A stretch of DNA of 64,000 bases, taken from NCBI GenBank assembly GCA_019279435.1, contig JAAALK010000283.1, positions 4,898,001 through 4,962,000 of the forward strand, written 5' to 3'. Both the position numbers and the translations under genes were made by a program. Every line of letters begins with the position of its first letter. The first letter of the stretch is position 1. Source of the stretch: Zizania palustris. Lineage: Eukaryota > Streptophyta > Magnoliopsida > Poales > Poaceae. Of this stretch, positions 11,787-22,674 are shown one piece after another. The notes below the pieces were generated by a model. That model was not told where the DNA came from, did not search any database, and was given only the letters and a program-made list of their open reading frames with translations.

Positions 11787-12463
11787 TGTTGATGCTTTAA
11801 GGCTTCTGATCAAAGACCGAAACCTTACAATTGCTACAACCTCTCGTCTAATCATTTTCAACCATGCTTTCACATAGTCGACATCATAGAACTTTCAAGA
11901 ACAAGGTAAATGCAATTTGAAATTGAATATGATAATATGAAGATTCAAGGTTTGGGGTTTTACAAACCGGTAGACGGCGAAACCACAACGGTAGAATAAT
12001 CTAAGGAAAACCCAACCCTAACTGTGGCAGCTACCAACAATTTATAGGATTTACATGACCCGAGGGATGGGCCATGCCCTAGGGGTATGGGCCATGCCCT
12101 AGAGGGACTCAATCCTAATAGACTCAGATTTAGCTTAATTGGACGTCTGGCTTCCAATTGGTCTCTTTGTTCGCTTATCGACCCGATGACGGAAGGAGGC
12201 CATCATCCGAGTGGTGGCTGATGTCGATAGTGGTAGCAGTTGGCTATCAACTACGACCGAGTGACATTTGTATGGCAGTCGGTGGTCAATTGATCGGCCC
12301 GATGGTTGATGGAGATCATCGTGATGGGCGATGTCAACAACGATCGGCCGATGGTGGTGGCAATCGACCCAATGGCTTATACCGATGGAGGCGGATGCCA
12401 ATGGTGATCTGAGTGGTCGCCGATGCCGATAGGGGTCGCAGTAAGCAATCGGTTGATCCAACA
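11787..12463 (-). repeat. 3' LTR of gypsy element E
   Basis: On the minus strand this begins TGTTGGATCAACC and ends GCATCAACA, giving TG...CA ends. A minus-strand TATA-like box (CCTATAAATTG) lies near 12038-12047. It contains many CGATCGGC-type motifs (12230-12420) and a 21-bp direct duplication around the phrase GGGCCATGCCCTA (12065-12105). The end of E's pol follows on the right, which fixes this as the 3' LTR of a minus-strand element. No partner LTR is in the window, so the ends are inferred from terminal bases and neighbours only. Confidence 0.6.
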
Positions 12464-13925
12464 TTTATTCTCCCATGTTCCTGATTATAAGTCAATCATA
12501 ACCGGAATTTAGTAATCCATTCATTGGCATATCGACTTGAGTAACAAAGAGTGAGTTCACCTGATCATTAAGTTGACGAACTCAAGCATGAGTCATCGGT
12601 CCTTGGTACTCAAGAGTGGGTGTATCGGTCATAGGGATGTCCTCATCATCCTCCACTTCTTGAATTGGAGTCATCCACGACTCATCATCAAGCTCGACAC
12701 CCAAGTAGTGCTTTAAATCAACAACATTAAAAATGTTGCCGATGTCTTAATCTGCAGGTAATTCAATCTTGTATGCATTATCATTTATCTTGCCAAGAAC
12801 ATTAAAAGGTGTAGCAACGCGAGGCATCAACTTAGATTTTCGCAAATCAGGAGATCTATTTTTTCATAAATGTAGCCAAACTAAGTCTCTTGGTGCAAAA
12901 ACAACTTCTTTGCTACCAAGACTACCAGACAATTGATATTTGGCATTCATACATTCTATATGCTCCTTAGTCGTTTTATGTATTTGAAGAACAAATTCAG
13001 CGCATGTTTTAGCATCAAAATTAACCTTTTCAACAAATGGTAAAGGTAATAAATCAGTCGGAGCATGAGGGTTAAAACCATATACCACCCATAATGGACT
13101 TAGCTGCGTGGTAGAGTGTAGTGATCGATTGTAGGAGAATTCTACATGAGGTAGACACTCTTCCCACATCTTTAAATTGGTCTTCAACACAGCTCGCAGC
13201 ATCATAGATAAGGTTTTGTTCACCACTCAGTTTGACCATCAGTTTGAGGATGACATGTGGTGGAGAACAGCAACTTGGTCCCCAATTATTGCCATAATAT
13301 TTTCCAGAAATGGCTGAGAAACTTGGTGTCTCGATCAGAAACAATTCTATGTGGCACTCCATGAATATGAATGATTTCCCTGAAAAATAAATCAGCAACT
13401 ATTGAAACATCGTTTCTCTTGTGACAAGGAATAAATGTGACATTTTAGAGAATCTATCCACAACCACAAATACACCATCCCTCCCCTTCCTAGTTCTAGG
13501 TAGTCCTAAAATGAAATCCATAGAAATGTCTTCCAAAGGGATGCTAGGGACAGGTAAAGGCATGTATAGCCCATGAGGATTAAGGCAGGACTTAGCTTTG
13601 TTGCATGTGGTGCATCGGGCTACGTAGCGCTCTACGTCACGCCTTAAATTGAGCCAAAAGAAATGGGCGGTCAACACATCTTCTGTTTTCTTCATGCCGA
13701 ATTGCCCCATTAATCCTCCACCATCTGCTTTCTATAAAAATAGAAGACGAACATAACTGGCAGGGACACACAATTTGTTAGCACGATACAATAATCCATC
13801 ATTCAGAACATAGTTGTGCCAAGTTCTTCCTTCTCTGCATTGACCAAACACTTCTTTAAAAACAGGGTCAATAGCATATAATTGCTTAACTCCAATCCAA
13901 AAATTCTATGATTAAGTTTAAACAG
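12464..13925 (-). pseudogene. Gypsy E (Tekay/Del-like) integrase end of pol, degenerate
   Basis: In element order (right to left): a segment before the zinc-binding domain with a stop (about 13711-13925); the HHCC domain and start of the catalytic core at 13399-13710 (CTTCNKAKSCLNPHGLY, then DFILGLPRTRKGRDGVFVVVDRFSKM with a catalytic Asp); a frameshifted middle part at 13072-13398; the core end and C-terminal domain at 12864-13226 (VEFSYNRS, then YGFNPHAPTDLLPLP); and a C-terminal tail to about 12540. Wording and order match chromovirus Tekay/Del-type pol. Frameshifts separate the pieces. The segment is cut at 13926 by the LTR of copia A, so RT and gag lie right of the window. The stretch just right of 12463 should hold the PPT (ATGGGAGAATAAA on minus). 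Confidence 0.8.
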
Positions 13926-16354
13926 TGTGAGATCAGATTAGGCGACTAGAGGGGGGGAGGGTGACTAGGCGTCTCAACATTTTTTCGTGAATAAGATGGC
14001 CTATTTAGAACACCCAACACTCCTCTAAAAATTGCAGAAGAAACATTGAGACCCATAGTACAAATTCAAAACAGAAATCAACCCAAATTCAAATTTCTTT
14101 CTAAATCGGAGTATGAAGTGCCGATCTGTTCTATCGGTAACTGAATCTCCGATTTAGAGTCTCTAGATCGACTGATGGAATACCGACAAGATGTTGTCAA
14201 CTGATGGTTCTCCGACAAAGTTCAGATGTTTTAGAGTTGAGTTTAAAGACAAATTATGCAGAAATCAATCAATTGGTGCTTCAACCTGACACTAGTAGAT
14301 GATATTCAGTGGTGTCAAATGGTTGTATGCACATTTTTCAATCAAGATCAAAAGATGCAAACTACTTCAGAGAAAATTTAAGACAAATTAGTACTGAGTT
14401 CCAAAACACTTGGAATGTGAGCTTCTGATGAATAACCAACAGATGACTCAAGTAATGATGAAAGTGTTTTGAACTCTTGTAGAACCAGTTTATCAGAAAA
14501 GCTTGATTCAAGTGCTTATGATGGAATATAACCAAAAACTTGATGATCAATATGTGAAATCATAAGCACCGTTCTTGGCACATGACAGTAAACAGGATGG
14601 AAGCACTTGAACACTTTGAGCATAAATCTTGCCAACAAAATTGCATGCAAATCAGTACTGATATAAGATGTGATACTGCAAGTAACCGAACTTGTGAATT
14701 CCTGGTTCAAATAGGTTTTCAAAAGATTGAACCAAATTTCCTTAGATCACAAGACTCCCTGTATTTGATGATGAATAGAAAACTGAAGATATGATCACTG
14801 TGATTGCAGTACTGCTTTAAACCATTGAAATACAGATCATGGTAGCACCTTCAGAAAAAATGTTAGCCCTCTTGAAAACTGGAAGAACAGCACTACTTTA
14901 AACCATAGTAATATAGATTATGGTAGCTACAGCCCAGAAGTGAAGAATCAAGAATCAGAACAAGATGTTGACTATGAATTGAAAGCACAACTTCAGAGAA
15001 CGAACAAGTTATCTTGACAAAACAAAAAGAAAACAGAACCATAGCTTCAATCAATTGTTTTCCTGCACACACACAACTTGAGGAGATTGATAAAGATAAG
15101 TTTCCTAAAACTAGCTCTGTATGAAAATTCAGCTGAAACTGATTGCAAGAGGTAATCAAATCATTGTTTCTTTAGCTGTTCATGGGAATTTTTAGCATAG
15201 ACATGTCAATCTGTTAAGAACAGAGAAGTATCTCTTAGCACAGACAAGATGCAACAATGAAGAACAGAGAAATCGAATATGATGATATTCAGGGAAAAAC
15301 AGAAGAAACACTCAAGAAGGTAGACACTCAAGAACTCAAATCTCTAGATTAAAACTGACCAAGAAATCGAAGAAGTAGCCGGAATCAACACAGGTTCATA
15401 CTGTGGTGGCGCTGAGAAGTTCTTGAGCCGAAGCAAGCAGGCGCTGCACTGTATTCTTTCAGACAAGATAAATAGTACTATGTTGACGATGAACAGTAAA
15501 CGCACTTTGCTGAATTAAAGCTACATAATCACATGAATAGTAAATGCAAATGAACATCACAAAATTGAAAGGGAGATGAAATAATTTCTGGTTTGATGGG
15601 AAAAAGAAGCCCTAACCCTTAGGCATGGAGTCCTTTATATAGTCTAGCCCATTAAAGTATTCCCTAAAATGCCATTAGGGTTAAAGCTCTAGGTATTTAC
15701 CTAATTGCTATAATGTATTTTTAGAATTATCAATTCTGAAAAATACATTAATGTATACTCCTAATTTATTACATCATTAACCCTATTCTTTTAATATTTT
15801 TCAGAATTTAAAAATTCTGAAAAATACTAAAAGATTACACTTAATCTAGACTACTAAACAGAAAAATTAACTCCTATTTATTGGAATTAAAAATATTTTG
15901 TGATGTGACGGTTTTCAGCAAAAACCAACAAAGACTCCTAGATCTTTGACATGTGTCATCAATCCGCGAACTCGACTGCCAGCAAGTCTCTCCCGCTCTC
16001 GATCCCTCGAGCTGCCTTGTCACTTGCACTGGCTTCCTTTCACTGACTTGATCAACACTTCGTCTCGATCATCAGTTCTCTCATGTCTTGCCTTATCTCC
16101 ATGCGTACGCTAGAGATCATTTTCAATTTCAACAGGCATCCTCGACCATCTTGCATTAGACTCCCTGTCTAACCCTGATCACCTGCCATCGACAGTTGAC
16201 AAGCATCTCAAACCTGCACACACGAGACAAGCAAAACACACAACTCCATGCAACCCATACCATGACTCACATAGATAACAAAATTATCCAGGCAACCTTG
16301 TCAATCACTCATCATAAAACTAGAACCACAATGAAAGCCTTACTTGGTTTCTCA
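13926..16354 (-). repeat. 3' LTR of SIRE-like copia A
   Basis: A 2.4-kb LTR. Read on the minus strand it begins TGAGAAACCAAG at 16354 and ends CTCACA at 13926. Its end region holds the CCCCCCTCTAGTCGCC string that marks the 3' end of SIRE-type LTRs here (compare 21410-21439 and 39900-39933). A minus-strand TATA box (CTATATAAAGG) lies at about 15633-15642. The AT-rich part at 15700-15900 contains inverted segments around TTTTCAGAAT. It directly adjoins A's polypurine tract. The candidate left site duplication is AACAG (13921-13925); A's 5' LTR is outside the window. Confidence 0.78.
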
Positions 16355-16382
16355 ATCTCCCCCTTGATGAGTGCATTGACAA
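16298..16382. repeat. Inverted repeat bracketing LTR end and polypurine tract of copia A
   Basis: The left arm TTGTCAATCACTCATCA (16298-16314) lies inside the LTR, and the right arm TGATGAGTGCATTGACAA (16365-16382) lies inside the untranslated region. They are reverse complements with one bulged base. The loop contains the LTR terminus, the polypurine tract (GGGGGAGAT on minus) and a smaller hairpin (AGAACCA at 16322-16328, TGGTTTCT at 16345-16352). The same arrangement occurs at 42947-43036. Function unknown; an RNA fold at the plus-strand primer site is one possibility. Confidence 0.65.
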
Positions 16383-17108
16383 CTCTAAGATAAAAAATAA
16401 ATTGCAATTTCAGCACACAAGTGACCATGAAAGATCCAAAGAGAGCAAAAAGAAAGATGTCACTTGATAAAAGTTGGTGGTAAAACAAAAATCAAACTTA
16501 GAAGCAAGCAAGATCTATAAACTCTCCCCTTTGGCAATGCAGACATCAAGATAGCAACATGAGATGTAAGGATGAAGTGTAAATGCATGCTTTTGGAATA
16601 TAGTTAAGCCCAATTACAGTACAAACAAGCATTTTGCCTTGAATACCGTCCTAAAATACCGTGTGACCAACTCAGATGTATACAATCTAAGTAACAGCAT
16701 GAGCAAACATTTTCAATTTTTGGCAAATAAAAGCATCACTACTCAGACTAGCATACTAGACATGGAAGGTAAGAGATGCAAAATCTAATCAAATACTAAC
16801 CAGATAAGCATATCCTACTACAATATGACCAAGTTGCGTATTAGCATCCAAGTGAAAAAGGACCTAGCTACCAGGTGTGTAAAAGATAGCAATTGAACTC
16901 AACCTATTCATGCTAGTTTCTAGACTAAGCAGTGATCATTTTCAAGTTTTCACAAATAAAAGCCATGCTCAAGACAGATATCAGATGCATTCAATCCAAG
17001 TGTAATCAACAGTACTAAAAGACAGTATTACAAAGGCATAATAAAGCATAAATTGTAAAAACAATTAATCATATTACAGAAGCTTATGCAATGCTACACA
17101 ACTCCCCC
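16355..17108 (-). other. Polypurine tract and 3' untranslated region of copia A
   Basis: Minus-strand purine run GGGGGAGAT adjoins the LTR at 16355-16363 and is the presumed primer for plus-strand DNA synthesis. The remaining 740 bases up to the pol stop are AT-rich and non-coding. Stretches such as CATTTTCAATTTTTGGC (about 16707) and GTGATCATTTTCAAG (about 16932) also occur in the corresponding region at 43530-44110, so the untranslated region is conserved between subfamilies. Confidence 0.7.
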
Positions 17109-19400
17109 TCACATGATACCATAAGGATGACAAATACCAAGCTCTCCTCTAAAAAATGCAAAACGTGAAGCATCAACAGGCTTGGTAAAAATATCTACAA
17201 GCTGGTTCTAGTATCAACAAAGCGCAAATAAATATCGCCCTTCTCATTGTGATCTCTTAAGAAATGATAACACACATCAATGTGTTTGGTCATAGAATGA
17301 TGTACTGTGTTGTTTGCTAAGCTAATTGTGCTAGTGTTATCACAAAACAGTGGAACACCCTTAAAATCCTACCCAAAATCCCGCAAAGTAGAAACTATCC
17401 ACAAAATCTGTGCGCAACAGCTAGCGGCAGCTACATATTTAGCCTCGGCTGTAAACTGTGCAACGCTAGACTGTTTGCGAGAAGAACAAAACACAAGAGA
17501 AGAACCCAAAAAATGGCAAGTCTGAGATGTACTCTTTCGATCAATTCGACAACCAGCAAAATCAGCTTAAAAAAACCTCTCAAGCATAATGAAGATGATG
17601 TAGAGTACCATATGCCAAATTCAAGAGTGTGCTTGAGATACCTTAGTATGCTCTTGATAGCTTGACGATGTGAAGCCCTTGGAGAAGGCTGAAAACGAGC
17701 GCACATACATACTGCAAAGTTTATGTCCGGCCTCGTAGCTGTCAAGTAGAGGAGGGAGTCGATCATACTCCAGAACTCCTTTTGGTCCACTTCTTCTCCA
17801 TCTTCATATCGATCTAGGGCAACTGAAGTACCCATTGGGGTAGCAAGTGGTTTTGCATCAGCCATGTCAAAGCATTTTAGCAGGTCTTTAGTGTATTTTG
17901 TTTGATGTACAAAAGTTCCTTGTTTGCTTTATTTGATTTGCAAACCAAGGAAGAAAGTCAGCTCACCCATCATCGAAATTTCGAATTCACTGCTCATAGA
18001 ATCAGCAAACTCGACCATAAGAGTATGAGATGAACCACCAAAAATTATGTCATCAACATAAAGCTAAATAAGTAAGAAATCTTTGCCAAGCATGAGAGTG
18101 AACAAGGTCTTATTAACAGAGCCCATTTTGTACCCGTGCTCAATCAAGAAGTTCCTAAGATGGTCGTACCAAGCCCTAGGAGCTTGCTTGAGCCCATATA
18201 AAGCTTTGTGAAGTTTAAAGACTCTATGGGGGTACTTGCGATGTTCAAAGCCAGGGGGTTGTTTGACATACACATCTTCTCCTATGAAACCATTAAGGAA
18301 AATGCTTTTCACATCTATTTGAAATAGCTTGAAACAACGAGATGATGCAAATGCAAGCAAAATCCTAATGGCCTCAAGTCGATCTACTAGTGCAAAAGTT
18401 TCTCCAAAATCAACCCCCTCGACTTGAGTATAACCCTGAGCCACAAGTCTAGCCTTGTTTCTCACTATAGCCCCATCCTCCCCCTGTTTGTTTTTGAAAA
18501 TCCATTTTGTTCCGATCATATGAATGTTAGGGGGTGGATCAACAAGAATCTAGACTTGATTTCTATCAAAATTTTCCAGCTCTTCATGCATGGCATTGAT
18601 CCAACTTGCATCAGACAAAGCATGACTAACATCTAATGGCTCAAAAATAGTGACAAATGCAGAATCAACGAAGTGAGCATGAGATCGGGTTACCCTTTCA
18701 TTTAGCTCACCGATGATCTGCTTAGGGGGATGCATTCTCTGAATTCGAAGTGGTGCTTCTCTTTGTGACAAAATCCCCCCTAAACTCTTGCCGAAGTTTG
18801 CTCCAAGATTTTTGAGGTCGATGCTTCAGGTCCTCTTGCATATGTGGATGACACTTTTGGAGTTGCCGTAGAAGGAGGTTGAAGAGCATTTTCATTATCT
18901 TCAACATCTGATGAATCTTCTTCCTCAAAGATCATTTCACTCATATCATGATCACTCGCAAGTTCAAAAGTGGAACTAACACATGGAGATGTCTTATTAA
19001 AAGTTACATCGCAAGATTCAACAATAGTGTTAGTATCAAGATTGAAGACACGTTAAGAGTGACCATGCAAAGAATAGCCCAAAAAGATTCCATCAGATGC
19101 ACGCGACTCAAATTTGTCTAGGTTGCCATGCTTTAGGATGAAGCACCTGCCATATGACGTTAAATTCAACAATGAGCGCAAAAAGATTATGTTGGAGATG
19201 TAACATGTTGTACTCATGGCTTCAGCCCAAAATTTCCTAGGAGTCCTATACTCGTTGAGCATCGTCCTAGCCATCTCCACAAGTGTGCGGTTTTTCCTCT
19301 CAACAACACCGTTTTGTTGAGGAACCCTCGGAGAAGAAAATTGTTGCTCAATGCCATGCTCAAGGCAAAAATCAGCAAAACAACTATTCTTGAATTCGGT
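17109..19400 (-). pseudogene. SIRE-like copia A: integrase end, RT and RNase H
   Basis: Minus-strand pol in several frames. From right to left: integrase core end with PQQNGVVERKNRTLVEMARTM (about 19240-19330) and the RCFILKHGNLDKFESR segment (about 19090-19140); a linker near 18550-18770; reverse transcriptase at 18064-18519 (GTKWIFKNKQGEDG, then YGLKQAPRAWY); and RNase H at 17431-17865, ending in a stop at 17109-17111 preceded by HPYGIM. Compared with S1 (53115-56267), the domain order is identical but the reading is broken by frameshifts and stops. A solo LTR separates it from its own N-terminal half at 21445. An AT-rich stretch at about 18950-19050 is part of the post-integrase spacer. 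Confidence 0.85.
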
Positions 19401-21439
19401 TGAGGAGCCATGCTGAATAGCGTGGGCCTCATGGCTCCAGATGTGATGAGTCATTGTCAACGATAGTCAAAGAGGACAAAAGAAGAAAGGAGATCTGCTG
19501 TTTCATGGGCCGCATGTGACTCAGGTACACGGGCAGCGAGCGACGGTCGGGCTGAGAGAGCTGTGAAGTCGGGCTGGCCCAATCCGAGTACATGGGCCAG
19601 AAGCAGTAGAAGACCCACTGGGCTGTTGACCAGTATTGACTTAGGTACACGGGCGGTGAGTGATTGTCGGGCTGAGAGAGCTGCGGAATCGGGTCGGCCC
19701 AATCCGGGTACCTGGTGCAAAGTCGGTGGAGGCTTTGTCAGTTTCGGCGCAAAATTGACAACCGTTGATCTTGTATCGGACTGTCCAGAAGAGAAGCCGT
19801 AGTCGCTACGAAAGCTTAGCTTCCGGATAAGTCATCTGTATCTCTAGGCCCACAGTCAGTCAGTCGAGTTTGTAAAAAATCCTAAGGGCAGTTGAGTCTT
19901 TTCCTTTATTTCAGCGTCTGTAAAAAACCCTAAGGGGCTGGTGGAATATTCCTAGTGTTGGGCAACCTATAAATAGGGCCCCAATCCCTAGGGTTAGGTC
20001 ACCCTTTTGTTGAATTCACTTTTCAATCATTTCCTTGGGTCATTCCTCTTTGTTCCCTGCGTTTGCCTCCCTCCTGTTTGTGCGCCGCCAGGCATTCTAT
20101 TCATGGCATTTTGTCTTACATTTATTCGGTTCTTCTTGTTGTAGTGAAGTTTCTATTCTCTGTTCGTGTGCAGCAAATCTGCGGAAATTTCATGGCTTCG
20201 TCTCACGTGCACAGCTAATTTTCTTGAGAAGATGTGTCTCTGTTGCTTCTGTTCTTCACGTGAGGAGTACTAGTTCTTGCTGGTTGCAAGTAGTACTACT
20301 TCTCTGTAGCAACAGTACACTAGTACTCTAGCTTGCCTTTTCTGTGTAGCTTTTTGATTGAAGTAGACAAGGCCGAGTACCTTTTCTGGCTGTTTCTGGC
20401 GAAGCCCATCTCTTTGTTCAAAGTCCCTCAGCTTCGTGAGGTAGGGTTCGATCAGACATCTTCGAGGGCTTCGACAGAACTTTAACTTCGCTCTTGTTCT
20501 GTGAATCTAGCTTCGAAGTATGTTTTGGGCTTAGTCTGTTGGCTTGGCATACTTTGACTGTCTTTGCGAAGGTGTACTCCATTTCTAGCATACTTCGGCT
20601 ATTTTGCGAAGCATACTTTGACAGGCTTCGAAGGTAGCTTCGAAGTATATCTTTCTGATAGACTTCACTCGAAGTGTGTTTTTTCTGAGATCTTACGACT
20701 GCTGTCTTTCCAAAGGTTTCAGCTTATGTTCGAAGTTTGTTATTCGAAGTTAGCCTTTGGATCAAAGGTCACAACTTCGATTGTCATACCTCGATCAAGC
20801 TAGCTCCGAAGGTAGAGTATAGACTTCGACTTCTTCTCGCTGCTGTGTGTTTGGCTTCGCTTGTCTCTCGAAGGTAGCTTTTCTGTGAACTGGTTTCGAA
20901 GCTTTCTGATCGAAGTCTGTTGCTTCGAAGTATACTGTTCGAAGCAAGCTTCGATATGATCAGACTTCGCTTCGAAGCACACTTTGCTCATTCCTACACT
21001 CGAACTAAGCTAGACTCAACAAACCTTCGACCTTTCCACGACAGCCTTCGCTAGGCTTCGACACAGACCTCCGAAGCAGGCTTCGACACTGCGAAGCGGG
21101 CTTCGACACAGCGAAGCAGGCTTCGCCAAGTTTCGAACAGGAGACAGATTTTGAACAGTAACTTCTCATCTCATTCCATGTATACTTAGATTACTTTACT
21201 GAGAAGCTTGTTCTGCCATGTCTTGAATATTTTGTTTATCTGCCTATTAGCACTGCATTGGTGTTTCTCTGATTTTAACACCTGTTGTTTCTAGGCTAGA
21301 TACTTTTAGACTTAGGCTTCCTGTTCACACTCTGCTGCTTAGTCTTTTGAGGTGCGTTGGGTGTTGGGAGCAGGCCATTGATTCGAAAGAATTTTTAGGC
21401 GCCCATTCACCCCCTCTGGTCGCTACTTTCGCTCCCACA
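19401..21439 (+). repeat. Solo LTR (S2 family) inserted in copia A integrase
   Basis: A 2.04-kb LTR starting TGAGGAGCC and ending CCCACA, flanked by perfect 5-bp duplications TCGGT at 19396-19400 and 21440-21444. There is no internal sequence, so it is a solo LTR left by LTR-LTR recombination. It contains a 9-bp hairpin at its start (GGAGCCATG 19404-19412, CATGGCTCC 19430-19438), an imperfect direct repeat of about 125 bases at 19500-19740 (GGTACACGGGC-type), a TATA box at 19967-19976, and a zone dense in TTCGAAG words at 20400-21150. Its reverse complement family member is at 41018-43007. Confidence 0.9.
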
Positions 21440-21444
21440 TCGGT

Positions 21445-22674
21445 GCTGTTATCACTTTTAATAGCTTTCATTGCACTTGAGATTTACTTGAATAGCCTCA
21501 AAGCTAAGCACCAAAAGTGTATAAACACTTCATCCTTGCTTACAAGAAAGAAGATCCAAGATTAACGAGAGTAGTCATCAACAATAACAAGGACATACCA
21601 TTTACCGCCTAAAAAACTAACTTGAGAAGGACCTACAGTGTCCATATGAAAAAGCTCTCCGGGTCGTTCAGTCATCACCATGTTTATGGGTGAATGAGAG
21701 GCAGTAACCATTTTTCAAAGACGACAAGGAGCACAAACGAGGTTCTTCTCATATTTGAGCTTGCGCAATCCTCAGATTAGTCCTAGGGAACTCAATCGAG
21801 CAAGCAAATCAAAGTTCATGTGCCCTAGTCTCCTATGCCACATCTAGAGCTCAGATGATGGTTCAACAAGAAGGCAAAGAGAAGAACCAAACGACTCAGA
21901 GAAATCAGCTCTAAAAACTCTCCCAACTCTTGAAATCTTGTAAATAAAAGCGCTAGAAGAATCAAGTACATGAGAGGTATCACGTCCAAAGTATACCTCA
22001 AAACCCTCATCAAGCAACCGTGAAACTGAAAGCAAGTTGTACCCCAAATACTCGACCAAAGCAACATTCGTGAGAGTGAAGTTTTCATTGATCCTAATCG
22101 TACCTTGGCCTTTCACTCTACTTCTTCAATTTTTTTCCAAAAGTGATGTTTTCTCGTTGCTTGGTCAAGGTGAAGCTGGAGAACCATGATGACTTTTCGG
22201 TCATGTGGTGCGAACAACCGGAATCCATGATCCACTTGTTCTCTAGGCTCCAGGCTTCTATTCTTTTCCTACACAGTGCAAGAAGATCTCGAGTATTCAG
22301 TGCTAGGGTTAGTAACAAACCGTTTAGGAATCTAGCACTAAACAACTCGAGAGTCAGACAATACAGCAGACTATGTAGAATATGAATCCTGATGATAAAA
22401 GCGAGGTCTACTTGAAAATCAACGAGGTCCCCTAAAATGACGTGGACCAAAACCACTAACACGTGGTCTAACATCATATGGAGCATGATGTAAACCACGA
22501 TGGGTATAGTCACTCATATAACCATGAGGAGCCTCAAAATTAGAATGAAAGCGATAATCATACTCATGCATACCTAAAGATGGATAATACATGTCATGAA
22601 AGTTCATAGCATGAGAACGACGTTCATCCTTGATACGTCGGTAACATAACCAAATCAAATGACCTACACGCTGA
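21445..22674 (-). pseudogene. SIRE-like copia A: gag end, protease and integrase N-part
   Basis: From right to left on the minus strand: the gag tail with RRIKDERRSHAMNFHDM and an Arg/His-rich stretch (22419-22658); an amber codon at 22269-22271 in the gag frame, at the same place as in S1; protease with WIMDSGCSHHM at about 22215-22245 (D-S-G intact); the end of protease with VALVEYLGYNLLSVSRLLDEGFEV (about 22010-22070); the GAG-pre-integrase domain near 21780-21850; and the integrase core down to the SDN segment at 21445. Frameshifts are present, for example between the amber codon and WIMDSG. The right side is cut by gypsy B at 22675 inside the second zinc knuckle; gag resumes at 61662. 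Confidence 0.85.

Noticed and set aside
20560..20803. 79-aa frame in the solo LTR
   Set aside because: Inside the TTCGAAG-rich U3/R region of a solo LTR; no domain and not conserved in the relative at 41018-43007.
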